From NCBI GenBank assembly GCA_016285345.1, contig JAEEQN010000015.1:1-61272 (forward strand): 61,272 nucleotides of DNA, written 5' to 3'. Positions 41,212 to 51,100 of the stretch are shown here, piece after piece. This DNA comes from Victivallales bacterium. GTDB lineage: Bacteria; Verrucomicrobiota; Lentisphaeria; Victivallales; UBA1829. A model generated the notes under the pieces. The model made no database searches and had not been told where the DNA came from. It was given only the letters and a program-made list of their open reading frames with translations. The position numbers and the translations under genes are program-made. The number at the start of each line of letters is the position of its first letter. The first letter of the stretch is position 1.

Positions 41212-43257
41212 TTACTTCTTGATGAAGCGGAAGGAGAAGCCGCCGCGGCCGATCATGCGGACGGTGATGACGTCGCCGGCTTTGGCGGTGCCTTCAGCGA
41301 TGTCCCAGGCGCGCGGATCGTCGGGCTTCACGTCGCCGTTGACGAAGTAGCTGGAATCGACGTCCTTGCCGTCCGCGATCTTGCGGAAGGAATAGGTGTC
41401 GCCCGCCTTGCCGGGGACGGTGAACTTGACTTCGCGCGTCTCGTTCCTGCCGTTGATGCCGCCGACGTACCAGGTGTCGCCTTTGCGGCGGCCGAGGATC
41501 ACGAAGTCGCCCGGTTCGCCGCCGAGGTACTTGGTGTCATCCCAGGTGGTCGGGAGCCCGGCGATGAAGTCCTTCACCTTTTCGGGCAGCGCGCGGAACG
41601 CGGACGGGCGGTCGGCCATGTGCTGGCAGGCGGATTCGAAGACGACCGGGAGCGCGAGTTCATGCGCGTGGGAGGTGAGGTGCTTGTGCTGGGAGTTGGT
41701 GAACGCGGTGGGGGTGTAGTCCATCGGGCCGACCACGTTGCGCGTGAAGGGCAGCGTGGTGTTGTGTTCGGCGGCCGGTTCGGTCATCATCGGGTGGTTG
41801 TTGTACTGTTCCGCGCCCCAGACGCACTCCATGGACATGAGGTTGGGGTAGGTGCGCGACCAGCCGCGCGGGAGCGTGGAGCCGTGGAAGTTGACCATAA
41901 TCTTGTGCGGCGCGGCGTCCTTCAGGATGTCGACGTAGTACTGCATCATGCTCTGCTTGTCGCTCTCGAAGAAGTCGATCTTCACGCCCTTGACGGTCTT
42001 TTCGGTGAGCCAGGCGAATTCCTTTTCGCGGGACTCATGGGTGTTGAAACGGTCGCGCGGGCCGCCGCCGACGTAGTTGTGCTTTCCGCCGGAGTTGTAC
42101 CACAGCCACACGCCGACGCCTTTCTCCTTGGCGAGTTTGAGCGCGTCGTCGATGTTGCCGCCGTTGCCCATCACGTCCCATTCCCAGTCAATCAGGACGT
42201 TCGGCCACTTCATTTCGGAGGCGAGCAGGATGTAGTCCTTCACGATCTGGTAGTCCTTGCTGCCGTGGTTGTACGCCCAGTAGACCCAGGACGCCACGCC
42301 GGGGGTGATCCAGGAGACGTCCTGCACCGCGCATTCGGGCGCGAGGTCGTCGACGAGCGTGGATTCCACGATGTCGGCGAGCGTGCCGATCACGACGCAG
42401 CGCCACGGGGATTTCCACGGGAGCGTGGTCGTCGGGTTGACCGCGCCCTGGTTCGCGCCTTCGCCGGGATCCGGATAATGCGTGGTGAAGCTCACGCCCT
42501 TGTCGTCGACGGAGGACACCAGGTAGGTGCCGCAGTAGGTGCCGTCGAACCACGTCTCGGAGAGGAGGCCCCACGTGGACTTGTCGGCGGAGTTGAAGAG
42601 CAGAGGATAGTTCCAGTTCCGGTTCGCGCCGCCGCGACCGCCGCGACCGCCGCCCGGACCTCCGGGACCACGCTGACCGCCCTGGCCCTGCGGACCGCCG
42701 CGGAGCTGGTCCGCCGTGTAGGCGATGTAACGGTCTTCATAGCTGGTCACGCGGCGCTGCATGCGGAATCCGTCGGTCAGCGGGAACACGAACGACGTGG
42801 ATTCGCCCTGGAATTCGACGTCGCCGGAGCCACCGACGCTGTAGCGGAACGCGAAGGAATCGCTGCCCGCGCGCACGATCACGCCGATCTGCTTTTCGCC
42901 TTCGCCGAAGACGAGCGTCTTTTCGTTCATCCGGACAGTGCGTTCGGAGCGCTTGCCGTTCACCGCCGTGTACTTCTCGGTCACGAGCGCGACGCTGCTG
43001 CCGGACGGCACCTGCCCCGCGAGCTTCAGCTGCGAGAAATCGTACTCAGCCTTGTTCGACTTCAGGCCGAGGCGGACCTGGAAGACTTCCGACGCGTTGC
43101 GTTCCACGCGCAGCACGTTGCCTTCGTCGAGGTACACGCGGATCGTCTTGTCCGCGTCCGGCGAGGTCAGAAAGGGATCGGCGGCGGAGCAGAGCCCGGC
43201 GGCGATGAAGACCGCGGCGCAGGAGAGAGCCGCTTTCATGGAGAGAGAGAACTTCAT
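41212..43257 (-). CDS. Secreted glycoside hydrolase family 97 (alpha-glucosidase/galactosidase)
   Basis: This 681-aa protein has a signal peptide (about 1-26, ending CSAA). The N-terminal beta-super-sandwich (about 27-290) includes FAFRYSV and FPLTDG; the TIM barrel (about 300-580) has YWAYNHGSKDYQIVKDYI, DWEWD (D357-D361) and VKIDFFESDKQ. A C-terminal beta domain carries GDTWYVGGINGRNETR. GH97 enzymes cut alpha-glucosides (inverting) or alpha-galactosides (retaining) with calcium. Residues about 187-210 form an extreme Gly/Arg/Gln insertion within the sandwich domain, unusual for the family. AGGA precedes the ATG. Confidence 0.92.
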   Translation of the reverse strand: MKFSLSMKAALSCAAVFIAAGLCSAADPFLTSPDADKTIRVYLDEGNVLRVERNASEVFQVRLGLKSNKAEYDFSQLKLAGQVPSGSSVALVTEKYTAVNGKRSERTVRMNEKTLVFGEGEKQIGVIVRAGSDSFAFRYSVGGSGDVEFQGESTSFVFPLTDGFRMQRRVTSYEDRYIAYTADQLRGGPQGQGGQRGPGGPGGGRGGRGGANRNWNYPLLFNSADKSTWGLLSETWFDGTYCGTYLVSSVDDKGVSFTTHYPDPGEGANQGAVNPTTTLPWKSPWRCVVIGTLADIVESTLVDDLAPECAVQDVSWITPGVASWVYWAYNHGSKDYQIVKDYILLASEMKWPNVLIDWEWDVMGNGGNIDDALKLAKEKGVGVWLWYNSGGKHNYVGGGPRDRFNTHESREKEFAWLTEKTVKGVKIDFFESDKQSMMQYYVDILKDAAPHKIMVNFHGSTLPRGWSRTYPNLMSMECVWGAEQYNNHPMMTEPAAEHNTTLPFTRNVVGPMDYTPTAFTNSQHKHLTSHAHELALPVVFESACQHMADRPSAFRALPEKVKDFIAGLPTTWDDTKYLGGEPGDFVILGRRKGDTWYVGGINGRNETREVKFTVPGKAGDTYSFRKIADGKDVDSSYFVNGDVKPDDPRAWDIAEGTAKAGDVITVRMIGRGGFSFRFIKK

Positions 43258-43315
43258 GGTCTGGTTTCCTATGGATGAAGGTTAAAAGTCAGGACAAAGA
43301 TTCCGTTTCACTCTA

Positions 43316-43343
43316 AACATAGCACAAAATGACGGTTTTTCAA
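43316..43343 (-). promoter_or_regulatory. Promoter of the GH97 gene
   Basis: Minus-strand TTGAAA (43338-43343), 16-bp spacer ending TGTGC, TATGTT (43316-43321). Confidence 0.65.
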
Positions 43344-43431
43344 CAGGATAAAACGCCTTTTCAACGTTATTTTTACGTTAAAACCGCGGGAGGCGACGCC
43401 GGACCATGACAGTAAAACGAGGTTGCTATAT

Positions 43432-43749
43432 TTAATATGCAGTGTCTTCGTCCAGGGCTTCGAGGAGGAAGCTGACGGGGCGGAATCCGTCGTTGCAGGA
43501 GATCATGGCGGATTTCGGGTTTTTCATCCAGCCGTCGTAGAAATTCTCGCCGCCGTGCGCGAGCGCGAGGACGAACGGAGAAACGGTGTCCCAGGCGCTG
43601 TCGCAGAAGCCTTCGGGGCGCGCCCAGCCGTTGCAGACGAAGACCTGGCCCAGCTTCATGCCGCAGGCGTGCTCGATCGGGTTTTCGTACCGGGCGATCA
43701 GGTCATCGTGACGGACGATCTTCTTCACCGTGATGCGGACTTTTTTCAT
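43432..43749 (-). CDS. TIGR04076 family protein
   Basis: This 105-aa protein starts MKKVRITVKKIVRHDDLIARY. The family pattern is visible: ACGMKLGQVFV, PEGFCDSAWDTVSPFVLALAHGG (given by its key parts PEGFC, AWD, PFVLALAHGG) and a final ISCNDGFRPVSFLL with a conserved Cys near the end. Three spaced Cys could bind a metal or cluster. The function of this small family is unknown. It starts 6 nt after the DegT-type aminotransferase stop and shares its transcript. Confidence 0.8.
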   Translation of the reverse strand: MKKVRITVKKIVRHDDLIARYENPIEHACGMKLGQVFVCNGWARPEGFCDSAWDTVSPFVLALAHGGENFYDGWMKNPKSAMISCNDGFRPVSFLLEALDEDTAY

Positions 43750-43755
43750 CCCGGC

Positions 43756-44883
43756 TTACGCCTTCACCGTGTCGGCGATGACGCCGCAGATGCGGTCGAT
43801 GTCCTCGGCCTTCAGGTAGGGGTGCATCGGCAGGGCGAAGATGTCGGCGGCGCACGCCTCGGAGACGGGCATGTCGCCTTTTTTGTAGCCGAGGTATTCG
43901 GTCGCGCCGAGCAGGTGCATCGGGATCGGGTAGTAACGCGCAGTCGGGACGTCGGCGGCCTTCAGGGCGGCCTGGATCTCGGCGAACTTCGGGGAACGCG
44001 GGCAGAACTGCGCGTAGACGGAGACGCAGCCTTCGGGGATGGTCTGGACGGAGACGAGGCCCTTCAGCCCGGCGCGGTAGCGGTCGGCCACGACCTGGCG
44101 CATTTCGACTTCGCCGGGGAAGAGTTTGAGCTTGGCGAGGAGGACGGCGGCCTGGATCGTGTCGCAGCGGGCGTTCAGGCCCAGGCGGACGTTGTTGTAA
44201 CGGTCCTCGGCGCTGCGGCCGTGGACGAGGATGGAGTACATCTTGTCGAAGAGGTCGTCGTCGTCCGTGAAGACCGCGCCGCCGTCGCCGTAGCAGCCGA
44301 GCGGCTTGGCGGGGAAGAAGCTCGTGCAGCCGATGGTGCCGAGCGAGGGGGCGCGTTTGCCGCTGGGGTCGACCGCGCCGAACGCCTGGCAGGCGTCCTC
44401 GATGATGGCGAGTCCGTGCGTGTCGGCGAGCGGCTTGATCGCCTTGTAGTCGGCGGTGAGGCCGAAGAGGTCGACGGGGATGACGGCCTTCGGTTTGAGC
44501 TTGCCTTCGCGTTCGACCTTCAGGATGGCTTCCTCGAGCTTCGCGGGGTCGATGTTGTACGTGGCTTCGTCGATGTCGGCGAAGACCGGGGTCGCGCCGA
44601 CGAGCGCGATCGTCTCGACCGTGGCGAAGAACGTGAACGGGGTGGTGAAGACGGCGTCGCCGGGCCCGATGCCGAGCGCCATCAGCGCCATCAGCAGGGC
44701 ATCCGTGCCGCTGGAACACGCCAGCGCGTGCTTCACTCCGGCATATTCGGCGAGCTGTTTTTCGAGCTCCGCGATCTCGGCGCCGAGGATGTAGTGTCCG
44801 CTCTCCAGCACGCGGTCGATTCCCGCGTGGATTTCGTCTCGGATCAGGCTGTATTGATACTTCAGGTCAATGAACGGCAGCAT
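43756..44883 (-). CDS. DegT/DnrJ/EryC1/StrS family PLP aminotransferase
   Basis: This 375-aa protein starts MLPFIDLKYQYSLIRDEI. PLP-site motifs are ACSSGTDALLMALMALGIG, DVD-like EDACQAFGA (Asp contacting the pyridine nitrogen) and CTSFFPAKPLGCYGDGGA with the Schiff-base Lys. These enzymes aminate keto-sugars for LPS, capsule or glycoprotein glycans, such as making 3- or 4-amino sugars. The ATG at 44883 is 8 nt from GAGGAGG; a GTG at 44892 overlaps that site and is rejected as the start. It is near, but opposite to, the glycan locus. Confidence 0.92.
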   Translation of the reverse strand: MLPFIDLKYQYSLIRDEIHAGIDRVLESGHYILGAEIAELEKQLAEYAGVKHALACSSGTDALLMALMALGIGPGDAVFTTPFTFFATVETIALVGATPVFADIDEATYNIDPAKLEEAILKVEREGKLKPKAVIPVDLFGLTADYKAIKPLADTHGLAIIEDACQAFGAVDPSGKRAPSLGTIGCTSFFPAKPLGCYGDGGAVFTDDDDLFDKMYSILVHGRSAEDRYNNVRLGLNARCDTIQAAVLLAKLKLFPGEVEMRQVVADRYRAGLKGLVSVQTIPEGCVSVYAQFCPRSPKFAEIQAALKAADVPTARYYPIPMHLLGATEYLGYKKGDMPVSEACAADIFALPMHPYLKAEDIDRICGVIADTVKA

Positions 44884-44924
44884 AGTCGGCACCTCCTCGG
44901 GTCGGGGTTAAAAATATTTCTAAT

Positions 44925-44953
44925 AATATACACCTTGAAGGCGCGAAAAACAA
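44925..44953 (-). promoter_or_regulatory. Promoter of the aminotransferase/TIGR04076 unit
   Basis: Minus-strand TTGTTT (44948-44953), 17-bp spacer ending GGTG, TATATT (44925-44930). Confidence 0.65.
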
Positions 44954-45029
44954 GCTCCGGCGCGAGGAAATCAACACATAAGCCGTAGAGTTTTTGCCGC
45001 GGATACGCGACCCGCGATGTGCCGCGAAC

Positions 45030-46286
45030 TTACTGCAGGTTCATCGCCGTGGGCTGCGTGGAGGTCGCCGGATACTCGGTCGGGACCTGGAGCGGGTCCT
45101 GACGGTCGATGCCGCCGACGCGGCGCGAGATCGGCCAGAAGACGAAGCAGGCGCGCCCGATGATGTTTTTGACGGGGAGCGGGCCCCAGTCGCGGCTGTC
45201 CAGACTGTTCGCGGTGTTGTCGCCGAGCGCGAAACAGCAGTCGTCGGGCACGGTGAACTCCACGTTCTCCTCCAGACGGCCCATGCCGTGGTGCCCCTGG
45301 TAGCCGCCCAGCCCGGAATAGATCTTGCAGAACGCCGGGTTGAACCATTCCGCCGGGCGGAACGTGTTTTCGTTTTTCGGGCGGATGTAGAGGTGCCCGT
45401 CCTGAATGCGGAGCGTGTCGCCGGGCAGTCCGGCGAGGCGTTTGATGTAGTAGTAGCCGGTCAGCGGGGTCCCGTGCGAGGAGTACAGCCCCTCGGTGTT
45501 GAACACGAACACCTCGCCGCGTTTGAGCGGCTTGAAGTGGATGGAGAGGCGGTCGACGAAGAGATGGTCGCCGGACGACAGCCAGCCGTCGAATACGGTC
45601 TCGCCTTCCCGGTACATGCGGGACCGCGGATCCTCCGGCAGATAGCGGAAGATGTTGTCGCGCGGCTCGTCGCCGGGCAGCAGGAAATCCTGTCCGCCGA
45701 AGCGCAGGACGGAGCCGGTGCGGTAGAAGTCGCCGGGATGCAGAAGCGACGGGATGAGCGAGAGCCACGGGCGGACGACCGGGACGGGGTCGGACTCGAC
45801 CGTGGCGAAGTCGCGCGGCGAAACGATCTTCGCGTTGGACGCGCCGAGCGGGGTGAAGAATTTCACGAGCTTGCTCCGGTGCGGTTCGGACGCCTTGCGG
45901 TCGATGTAGTGAATGCCGAACAGGGTGGGCTGCATGCTGCTGGTCGGGATCTGGAATGGCTGGACGAACAGCGCGCGCAGTCCGAACGCCACGCCGAACG
46001 CCACGGCGAGCACGTCCAGCACGGAGCACATCCACGCCCTGAACGAGGACCTGCCGGAGTATTCGGCGTACTCCCCGGAGACGGCCTTCAGCGCCTCGGC
46101 GCAGGCTTCGGGGTCGGGATTTGCGTTCGCCTCGTCGGCGGCCTTTTCGAACTCCGCGAGCCGCGCCTTCTCCTCGTCCGACAGGATATCGTCGTCCTCC
46201 GCCAGCGTGTGGCGCACGGACGAAACGATGTCGCGGTGGAGCTTGCGGTTGGAGCGTTTCAGCCAGAGTGTCTGGAGGAAGTTCAC
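45030..46286 (-). CDS. lepB: Signal peptidase I
   Basis: This protein of about 418 aa has a charged, helical N-terminal extension of about 85 residues, then one membrane helix (about 86-108) and the S26 catalytic core. Box B is IPTSSMQPTL with nucleophile Ser117; box D is YYIKRLAGLPGDTLRI with general-base Lys282; box E is GDNTANSLDSR. It removes signal peptides at the outer face of the inner membrane. The only reasonable start is GTG at 46286, 8 nt after the lepA stop, as upstream codons would overlap lepA. It is longer than E. coli LepB (324 aa), with insertions between boxes B and D. The lepA-lepB order is classical. Confidence 0.92.
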   Translation of the reverse strand: MNFLQTLWLKRSNRKLHRDIVSSVRHTLAEDDDILSDEEKARLAEFEKAADEANANPDPEACAEALKAVSGEYAEYSGRSSFRAWMCSVLDVLAVAFGVAFGLRALFVQPFQIPTSSMQPTLFGIHYIDRKASEPHRSKLVKFFTPLGASNAKIVSPRDFATVESDPVPVVRPWLSLIPSLLHPGDFYRTGSVLRFGGQDFLLPGDEPRDNIFRYLPEDPRSRMYREGETVFDGWLSSGDHLFVDRLSIHFKPLKRGEVFVFNTEGLYSSHGTPLTGYYYIKRLAGLPGDTLRIQDGHLYIRPKNENTFRPAEWFNPAFCKIYSGLGGYQGHHGMGRLEENVEFTVPDDCCFALGDNTANSLDSRDWGPLPVKNIIGRACFVFWPISRRVGGIDRQDPLQVPTEYPATSTQPTAMNLQ

Positions 46287-46294
46287 GGGCGGTC

Positions 46295-48103
46295 TCACTG
46301 TTCGTTGTTCTTCAGGACGGCGATGAACGCCTCCTGCGGGATGTTGACGCGCCCGATCTGCTTCATGCGCTTCTTGCCTTCCTTCTGTTTTTCCAGCAGT
46401 TTGCGCTTTCGCGTGATGTCGCCGCCGTAGCACTTCGCCAGCACGTTTTTCCGCAGCTGGCGGACGGTCTCGCGGGCGATGACCTTGCCGCCGACGGCGG
46501 CCTGGATGGCGATCTGGAACATCTGCGGCGGGATGACCTCGGCGAGGCGTTCGGCGATCTCGCGGCCGCGTGCGTAGGCGTGGTCGGAGTGGACGATGCT
46601 GGCGAAGGCGTCGACCGGTTCGCCGTTCACGAGGATGTCGAGCTTCACGAGCTTTTCGGTCTGCCAGCCGGCGGGTTCGTAGTCGAGGCTGCCGTAGCCG
46701 CGCGTGATGGATTTGAGGCGGTCGTGGAAGTCGATCAGGATCTCGTGCATGGGGATGCAGGCGGTGATCATCACGTGGTTGGCGTCGATGCTTTCCGTGT
46801 TCGTGCAGATGCCGCGCTTGTTCATCACCAGGTTCATGATGTCGCCGATGTATTCGGTGGGGGACATGATGTGGGCGTTGATGAGCGGCTCCTCGATGTG
46901 GTCGATCTCGGACGGATCGGGCAGGTGCACCGGGTTGTCGATCTTCAGCATGTCGCCGTTGCGGAGGTACACGTGGTAAATCACGCTCGGATAGGTGGCG
47001 ATGATGTCCATGTTGTACTCGCGGCGGAGGCGTTCCTGCACGATCTCCATGTGGAGGAGACCGAGGAATCCGCAGCGGAACCCGAACCCGAGGGCGGCGG
47101 ACGTTTCGGACTGGTAGTGGAACGCCGGGTCGTTGAGCTGGAGTTTCGCCATGCTGAATTTGAGCTGTTCGTAGTCGGCGGTGTCGATGGGGTAGATGCC
47201 GCTGAAGACCATCGGCTTCACGTCCTGGAAACCGGGCAGAGGCTCGGCGCAGGGCGCGGCGGCGTCGGTGATCGTGTCGCCCATCTTCGCGTCGGCAGGC
47301 GATTTGAGGTTCGGGATGATGTAACCGACGTCTCCGGCCTCAAGCTCGGGCATGGGCTTCATCTCGGGCGTGAAGACGCCGACTTCCTTGATCTCGCTTT
47401 CGAGGCCGGTGCTGAACATTTTGAGGCGGTTTCCGCGTGCCAGACTGCCGTTGAACATGCGGACGTACGTCACCACGCCGCGGTAGGCGTCGTAGATGGA
47501 GTCGAAAATCAGGGCGGCGGTGCCGTTCTCGGCTGGCTTCTTCGGCGGCGGCACGCGCTGCACGATGGCCTCGAGCAGTTCCGGCACGCCGGTCCCGTCC
47601 TTCGCTGAGACCAGCAGGACCTCCTCGCGCGGGATCGCCAGGATCTCCTCGAGCTGGTTGTAGCACAGCGGGAGGTCGGCGGCGGCGAGGTCGATCTTGT
47701 TGATGATCGGGATGATGAAAAGGTTGTGGCGCATGGCGAGGTTCACGTTCGCCACGGTCTGCGCCTGCACGCCCTGCGTGGCGTCGAGCACGAGGATCGC
47801 GCCCTCGCAGGCGGCGAGCGAACGGCTGACCTCATAGGAGAAATCCACGTGGCCGGGAGTGTCGATAAGGTTCAGTTCGTATTCGTTTCCGTCGGAGGCG
47901 GTGAAGAGCATGCGCACGGGGTGTGATTTGATGGTGATCCCGCGTTCCTGTTCCAGGTCCATGGCGTCCAGGAGCTGGGCGTGGACGAGGTCGCGCTTTT
48001 CGACCGTGTGGGTGATTTCGAGCATGCGGTCGGCGAGCGTCGACTTCCCGTGGTCGATATGCGCGATGATGGAGAAATTGCGGATGCGGGTCAGGTCATT
48101 CAT
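46295..48103 (-). CDS. lepA: Elongation factor 4 (LepA), back-translocase GTPase
   Basis: This 602-aa GTPase has NFSIIAHIDHGKSTLADR (7-24, P-loop), the G2 RGITIKS, G3 DTPGHVDF, G4 NKID and the EF4-specific C-terminal domain with CYGGDITRKRKLLEKQKEGK. It acts on stalled ribosomes and affects translation initiation. Length is typical (about 600). Its ATG overlaps the end of the debranching-enzyme gene by 8 nt, an uncommon gene partner; lepB follows 8 nt after the stop. Confidence 0.97.
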   Translation of the reverse strand: MNDLTRIRNFSIIAHIDHGKSTLADRMLEITHTVEKRDLVHAQLLDAMDLEQERGITIKSHPVRMLFTASDGNEYELNLIDTPGHVDFSYEVSRSLAACEGAILVLDATQGVQAQTVANVNLAMRHNLFIIPIINKIDLAAADLPLCYNQLEEILAIPREEVLLVSAKDGTGVPELLEAIVQRVPPPKKPAENGTAALIFDSIYDAYRGVVTYVRMFNGSLARGNRLKMFSTGLESEIKEVGVFTPEMKPMPELEAGDVGYIIPNLKSPADAKMGDTITDAAAPCAEPLPGFQDVKPMVFSGIYPIDTADYEQLKFSMAKLQLNDPAFHYQSETSAALGFGFRCGFLGLLHMEIVQERLRREYNMDIIATYPSVIYHVYLRNGDMLKIDNPVHLPDPSEIDHIEEPLINAHIMSPTEYIGDIMNLVMNKRGICTNTESIDANHVMITACIPMHEILIDFHDRLKSITRGYGSLDYEPAGWQTEKLVKLDILVNGEPVDAFASIVHSDHAYARGREIAERLAEVIPPQMFQIAIQAAVGGKVIARETVRQLRKNVLAKCYGGDITRKRKLLEKQKEGKKRMKQIGRVNIPQEAFIAVLKNNEQ

Positions 48104-51100
48104 GGTCTTTTCCGGTGGATTTTGAAGCGGGGTGAAGGAGTTTCCAGACGCGGTAGTATTCGGAGAGGCCCCATGCCTGGGCGTCGCAGCCGCGCGGCTT
48201 GTGGGGATAATCGCCGTCGAGGATCTCCGGCATGTGCATGATGCAGCCGTTGTCCAGCTGGACCGCCATGGAGGAGAGCAGGCTGATCGCGGTGGCGCGT
48301 CCGAAACGTCCGTGCGTGATAAAGTATGCCTCCGGGAAGAGCGGCATCTGCCAAGTCCAGGCGGTGCCGTTGTGGTACGCGACCTTGCGGCGAGTGTCCT
48401 CGTCGCCGCAATAATGCCCCTGGTACGGGTGATTCGGATCGTTCAGCAGCTTGCCGTCCGCGCCGTAAATCGGGAGCGGATATTTGACCGGGCGGTCCGC
48501 CAGGCTGCGGATGCCGCCGGGCACGAGGAGTTCGGAGGTGTTGAGGAGGATGATGCGGCGCAGTTTCTTGTCCTCGACCAGTCCGAGCGTGATCGCGAGC
48601 AGCTGGTTCGGGCGGAGATGGTCGTCCGGTTCGGCCTTCGAAGCCGGAGTGCCCGGCTTGCAGTGGAGGCAGTCTGAGAGGAATCCCTCCTCCTTCAGCG
48701 GGAAGTATTTCAGGAACGATTCTTTGACGCGGGCGGCGAGTTCGGACCAGCGGGCCGCCTTATTCTCGGGGAGCGAATCCGCCAGGAACCGCAGAGAGGC
48801 GTACCAGAGCGCCTGGATCTCGACCGGATAGCCCTCGCGGGGCGTTCCGGCGGGGTAGTTCGTGTCCATCCAGGTGAAATGCGCCGGACTGAATATGAGG
48901 CCGCTTTCCGCATCGCAGGCGATGCCGTTCGGCGTGCCCTTGACGAGTCCTTCGGCAAGTTCGACGAGCAGATCGAGCAGCGTTCCGCGGTCCTTGACCT
49001 TCGTCTTCAGGAAATCCTTATTGCCGAGCGCGGCGCACATGTCGCGCACGCCGATGAAGAGCCACAGGGGAGCGTCGGACGTGTCGCGGTTGCCGGTGTC
49101 GGTCCCGGAGATCATGTTGCAGATGGTCCCGTCCTTCACGAGAGAGGCGAACTGGACCAGGATCTGTTTGACGTCCTCATGGAACATCGGTTCTGTGATG
49201 AGGCCGCGGACGAAGATGAGCGTGTCGCGGCCCCAGTCGAGGAACCACGGATATCCGGCGATCACGGTCTTCAGGTCGCCGCGCTTGACGATGAACGCTT
49301 TCAGGCTGTTCAGCATGACGGTCTGCAGGTCGTCGGTCATTCGGTCATAGCACGGCTTTTCCTCCGGCACGGGCGAAATCTTCGGTTCGTCCTCGCTTGT
49401 CATGATCTGGCCGATCAGGTGCAGCGTTTCGTTGCCGTTCAGGGAGCATTTGAAGTAACCGGGGCTGTACAGGTCGCAGTTCGGATCGAGGCCGCGTTCG
49501 GCTTCGTTCTCCTGGTAGTTCATGTACGACCACTCGTCAGCACGGCGGAACGTGCCCGATGAGGCCGTCATGCGGAAGATGCGGTCGGAGGCGGGCCTGA
49601 ACACGAATCCGCGCGCGGATTCGGTCACGGCGGCGGGGAACGTGTACTGCGGCCCCTCGGACGCCTTGGTCAGGCAGTGGAAATTGCGGTCCTCGAGGTC
49701 GGGGCTGATGAGCAGCTGCACCGGCTCGCTGTCGTCGATCGTTTCGCCGGCCCCCGTGTAGGCGTACCGGAGGAACGACGCCCGGACGGCGTTCTTTTCC
49801 GGGATCATGGAGAGTTTGAGCATGAGGCCGACCACGCGGGCGTTCCCGACGGGGACCTTGAAGCCCCGCACGGCGCCGCCGTCGGACGCGATGTGGAACC
49901 GGTCGATCATTTCGCTGGTGATCTGCTGGCGTCTGGCACGGTAGATCATCCACATGCGGAAGCGCCGCCACATGATATGGCGGTCGACCGGGATCTCGGG
50001 ATGAAGGTTCGCCAGCATGATCGCGTCGTAACGGCTGAGCAGGCGTCCGGTCTCGATGCAGACATGCACCGCGCCGCCGCGTCCGTTGGCCTGGAGGAAG
50101 GTCCGTCCCTTCATGAAGAATTCGTCGCGGGTGAGGGAGACGACGGCCTTGTCGATGTCGCGCGGCATGAGCATCAGCACGGCGGTGTCGCGGCGGAGCT
50201 CGTCGCCTTCGGAGACGAAAACGGCCACTCTCAGTTCGGTCGGTTTGTCCGGCGCGGGCAGCGGCGGCACGATGGAGACGAACCGTCCGTCCTTGCAGAG
50301 AATCGAACGCGCCGATGCGATCACGCGGTTGTCTTCGTTGCGGACGATGAAAAAGCGGAAGCGGACGGGCGCAGCCACGAGGATCGAACGTCCCGGCGCG
50401 ACGATGATCTCGCGGCGGAGGTCGGTAGGCCAGTTCCAGACCACGTAGGGGATCTCAGGACGGTCGCTGAAGAGGTCCTGCAGGAACCCTTCGGGCGATT
50501 CGCGGAGACGGCGGGTCAGCGCGGGTATGTCGTCGTCGGCCAGGACCGGAGTTTTGCGTTTCGCGGTCAGCGCCGTGAGCACGAGCGCGGCGGCCTGCTG
50601 GTCTTCCAGATGGTCGTATTCCAGACGGCCTCCGGCGGCGGCCTCTTCGATCTTCGGAATCCATTGCTGTTCCGGGCTCAGGCAGACGACCCGGCCGGGC
50701 GAAAGCGGCAGGCTCCATTTGTGGCCGCGCACGGAGAGGATGTCCAGACGGCGTCCGGAAATGAGGTCGTACATTTTTTCCCGCGTGAATGTGGCATAGC
50801 TGGCGTCCCATTCGGCGGTCACGGTGCGGTCGCAGTTCAGGTTCATGGCGATGACGACGAAATGTTGCGCTTCACGGTTGGTGCGGATGATCACCACGGC
50901 GTCCGGGGAACCGGAGTCGATGCACCGGATGAACGCGCCGTTGAAGAACGCCGGATGCAGAGCGAGGATGGTGTTGAGGCGGGCGATGAAGTCGATCTGG
51001 TTCGTCTCCGCGCCCCAGTTCAGCGCGCTGTCCTGATGCACGTCGACCTTTTCCTTCGCGAACCACTCGACGCCGTTGGTGAATCCGAATGCGCCGCAGG

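Noticed and set aside
44884-44892. GTG start for the DegT aminotransferase
   Set aside because: The GTG lies within the GAGGAGG Shine-Dalgarno that serves the ATG at 44883, which also gives the normal family N-terminus.
46287-46433. Upstream extension of lepB into lepA
   Set aside because: The extra residues are Arg/His-rich antisense-like translation overlapping the end of lepA; the GTG at 46286 fits directly after the lepA stop.
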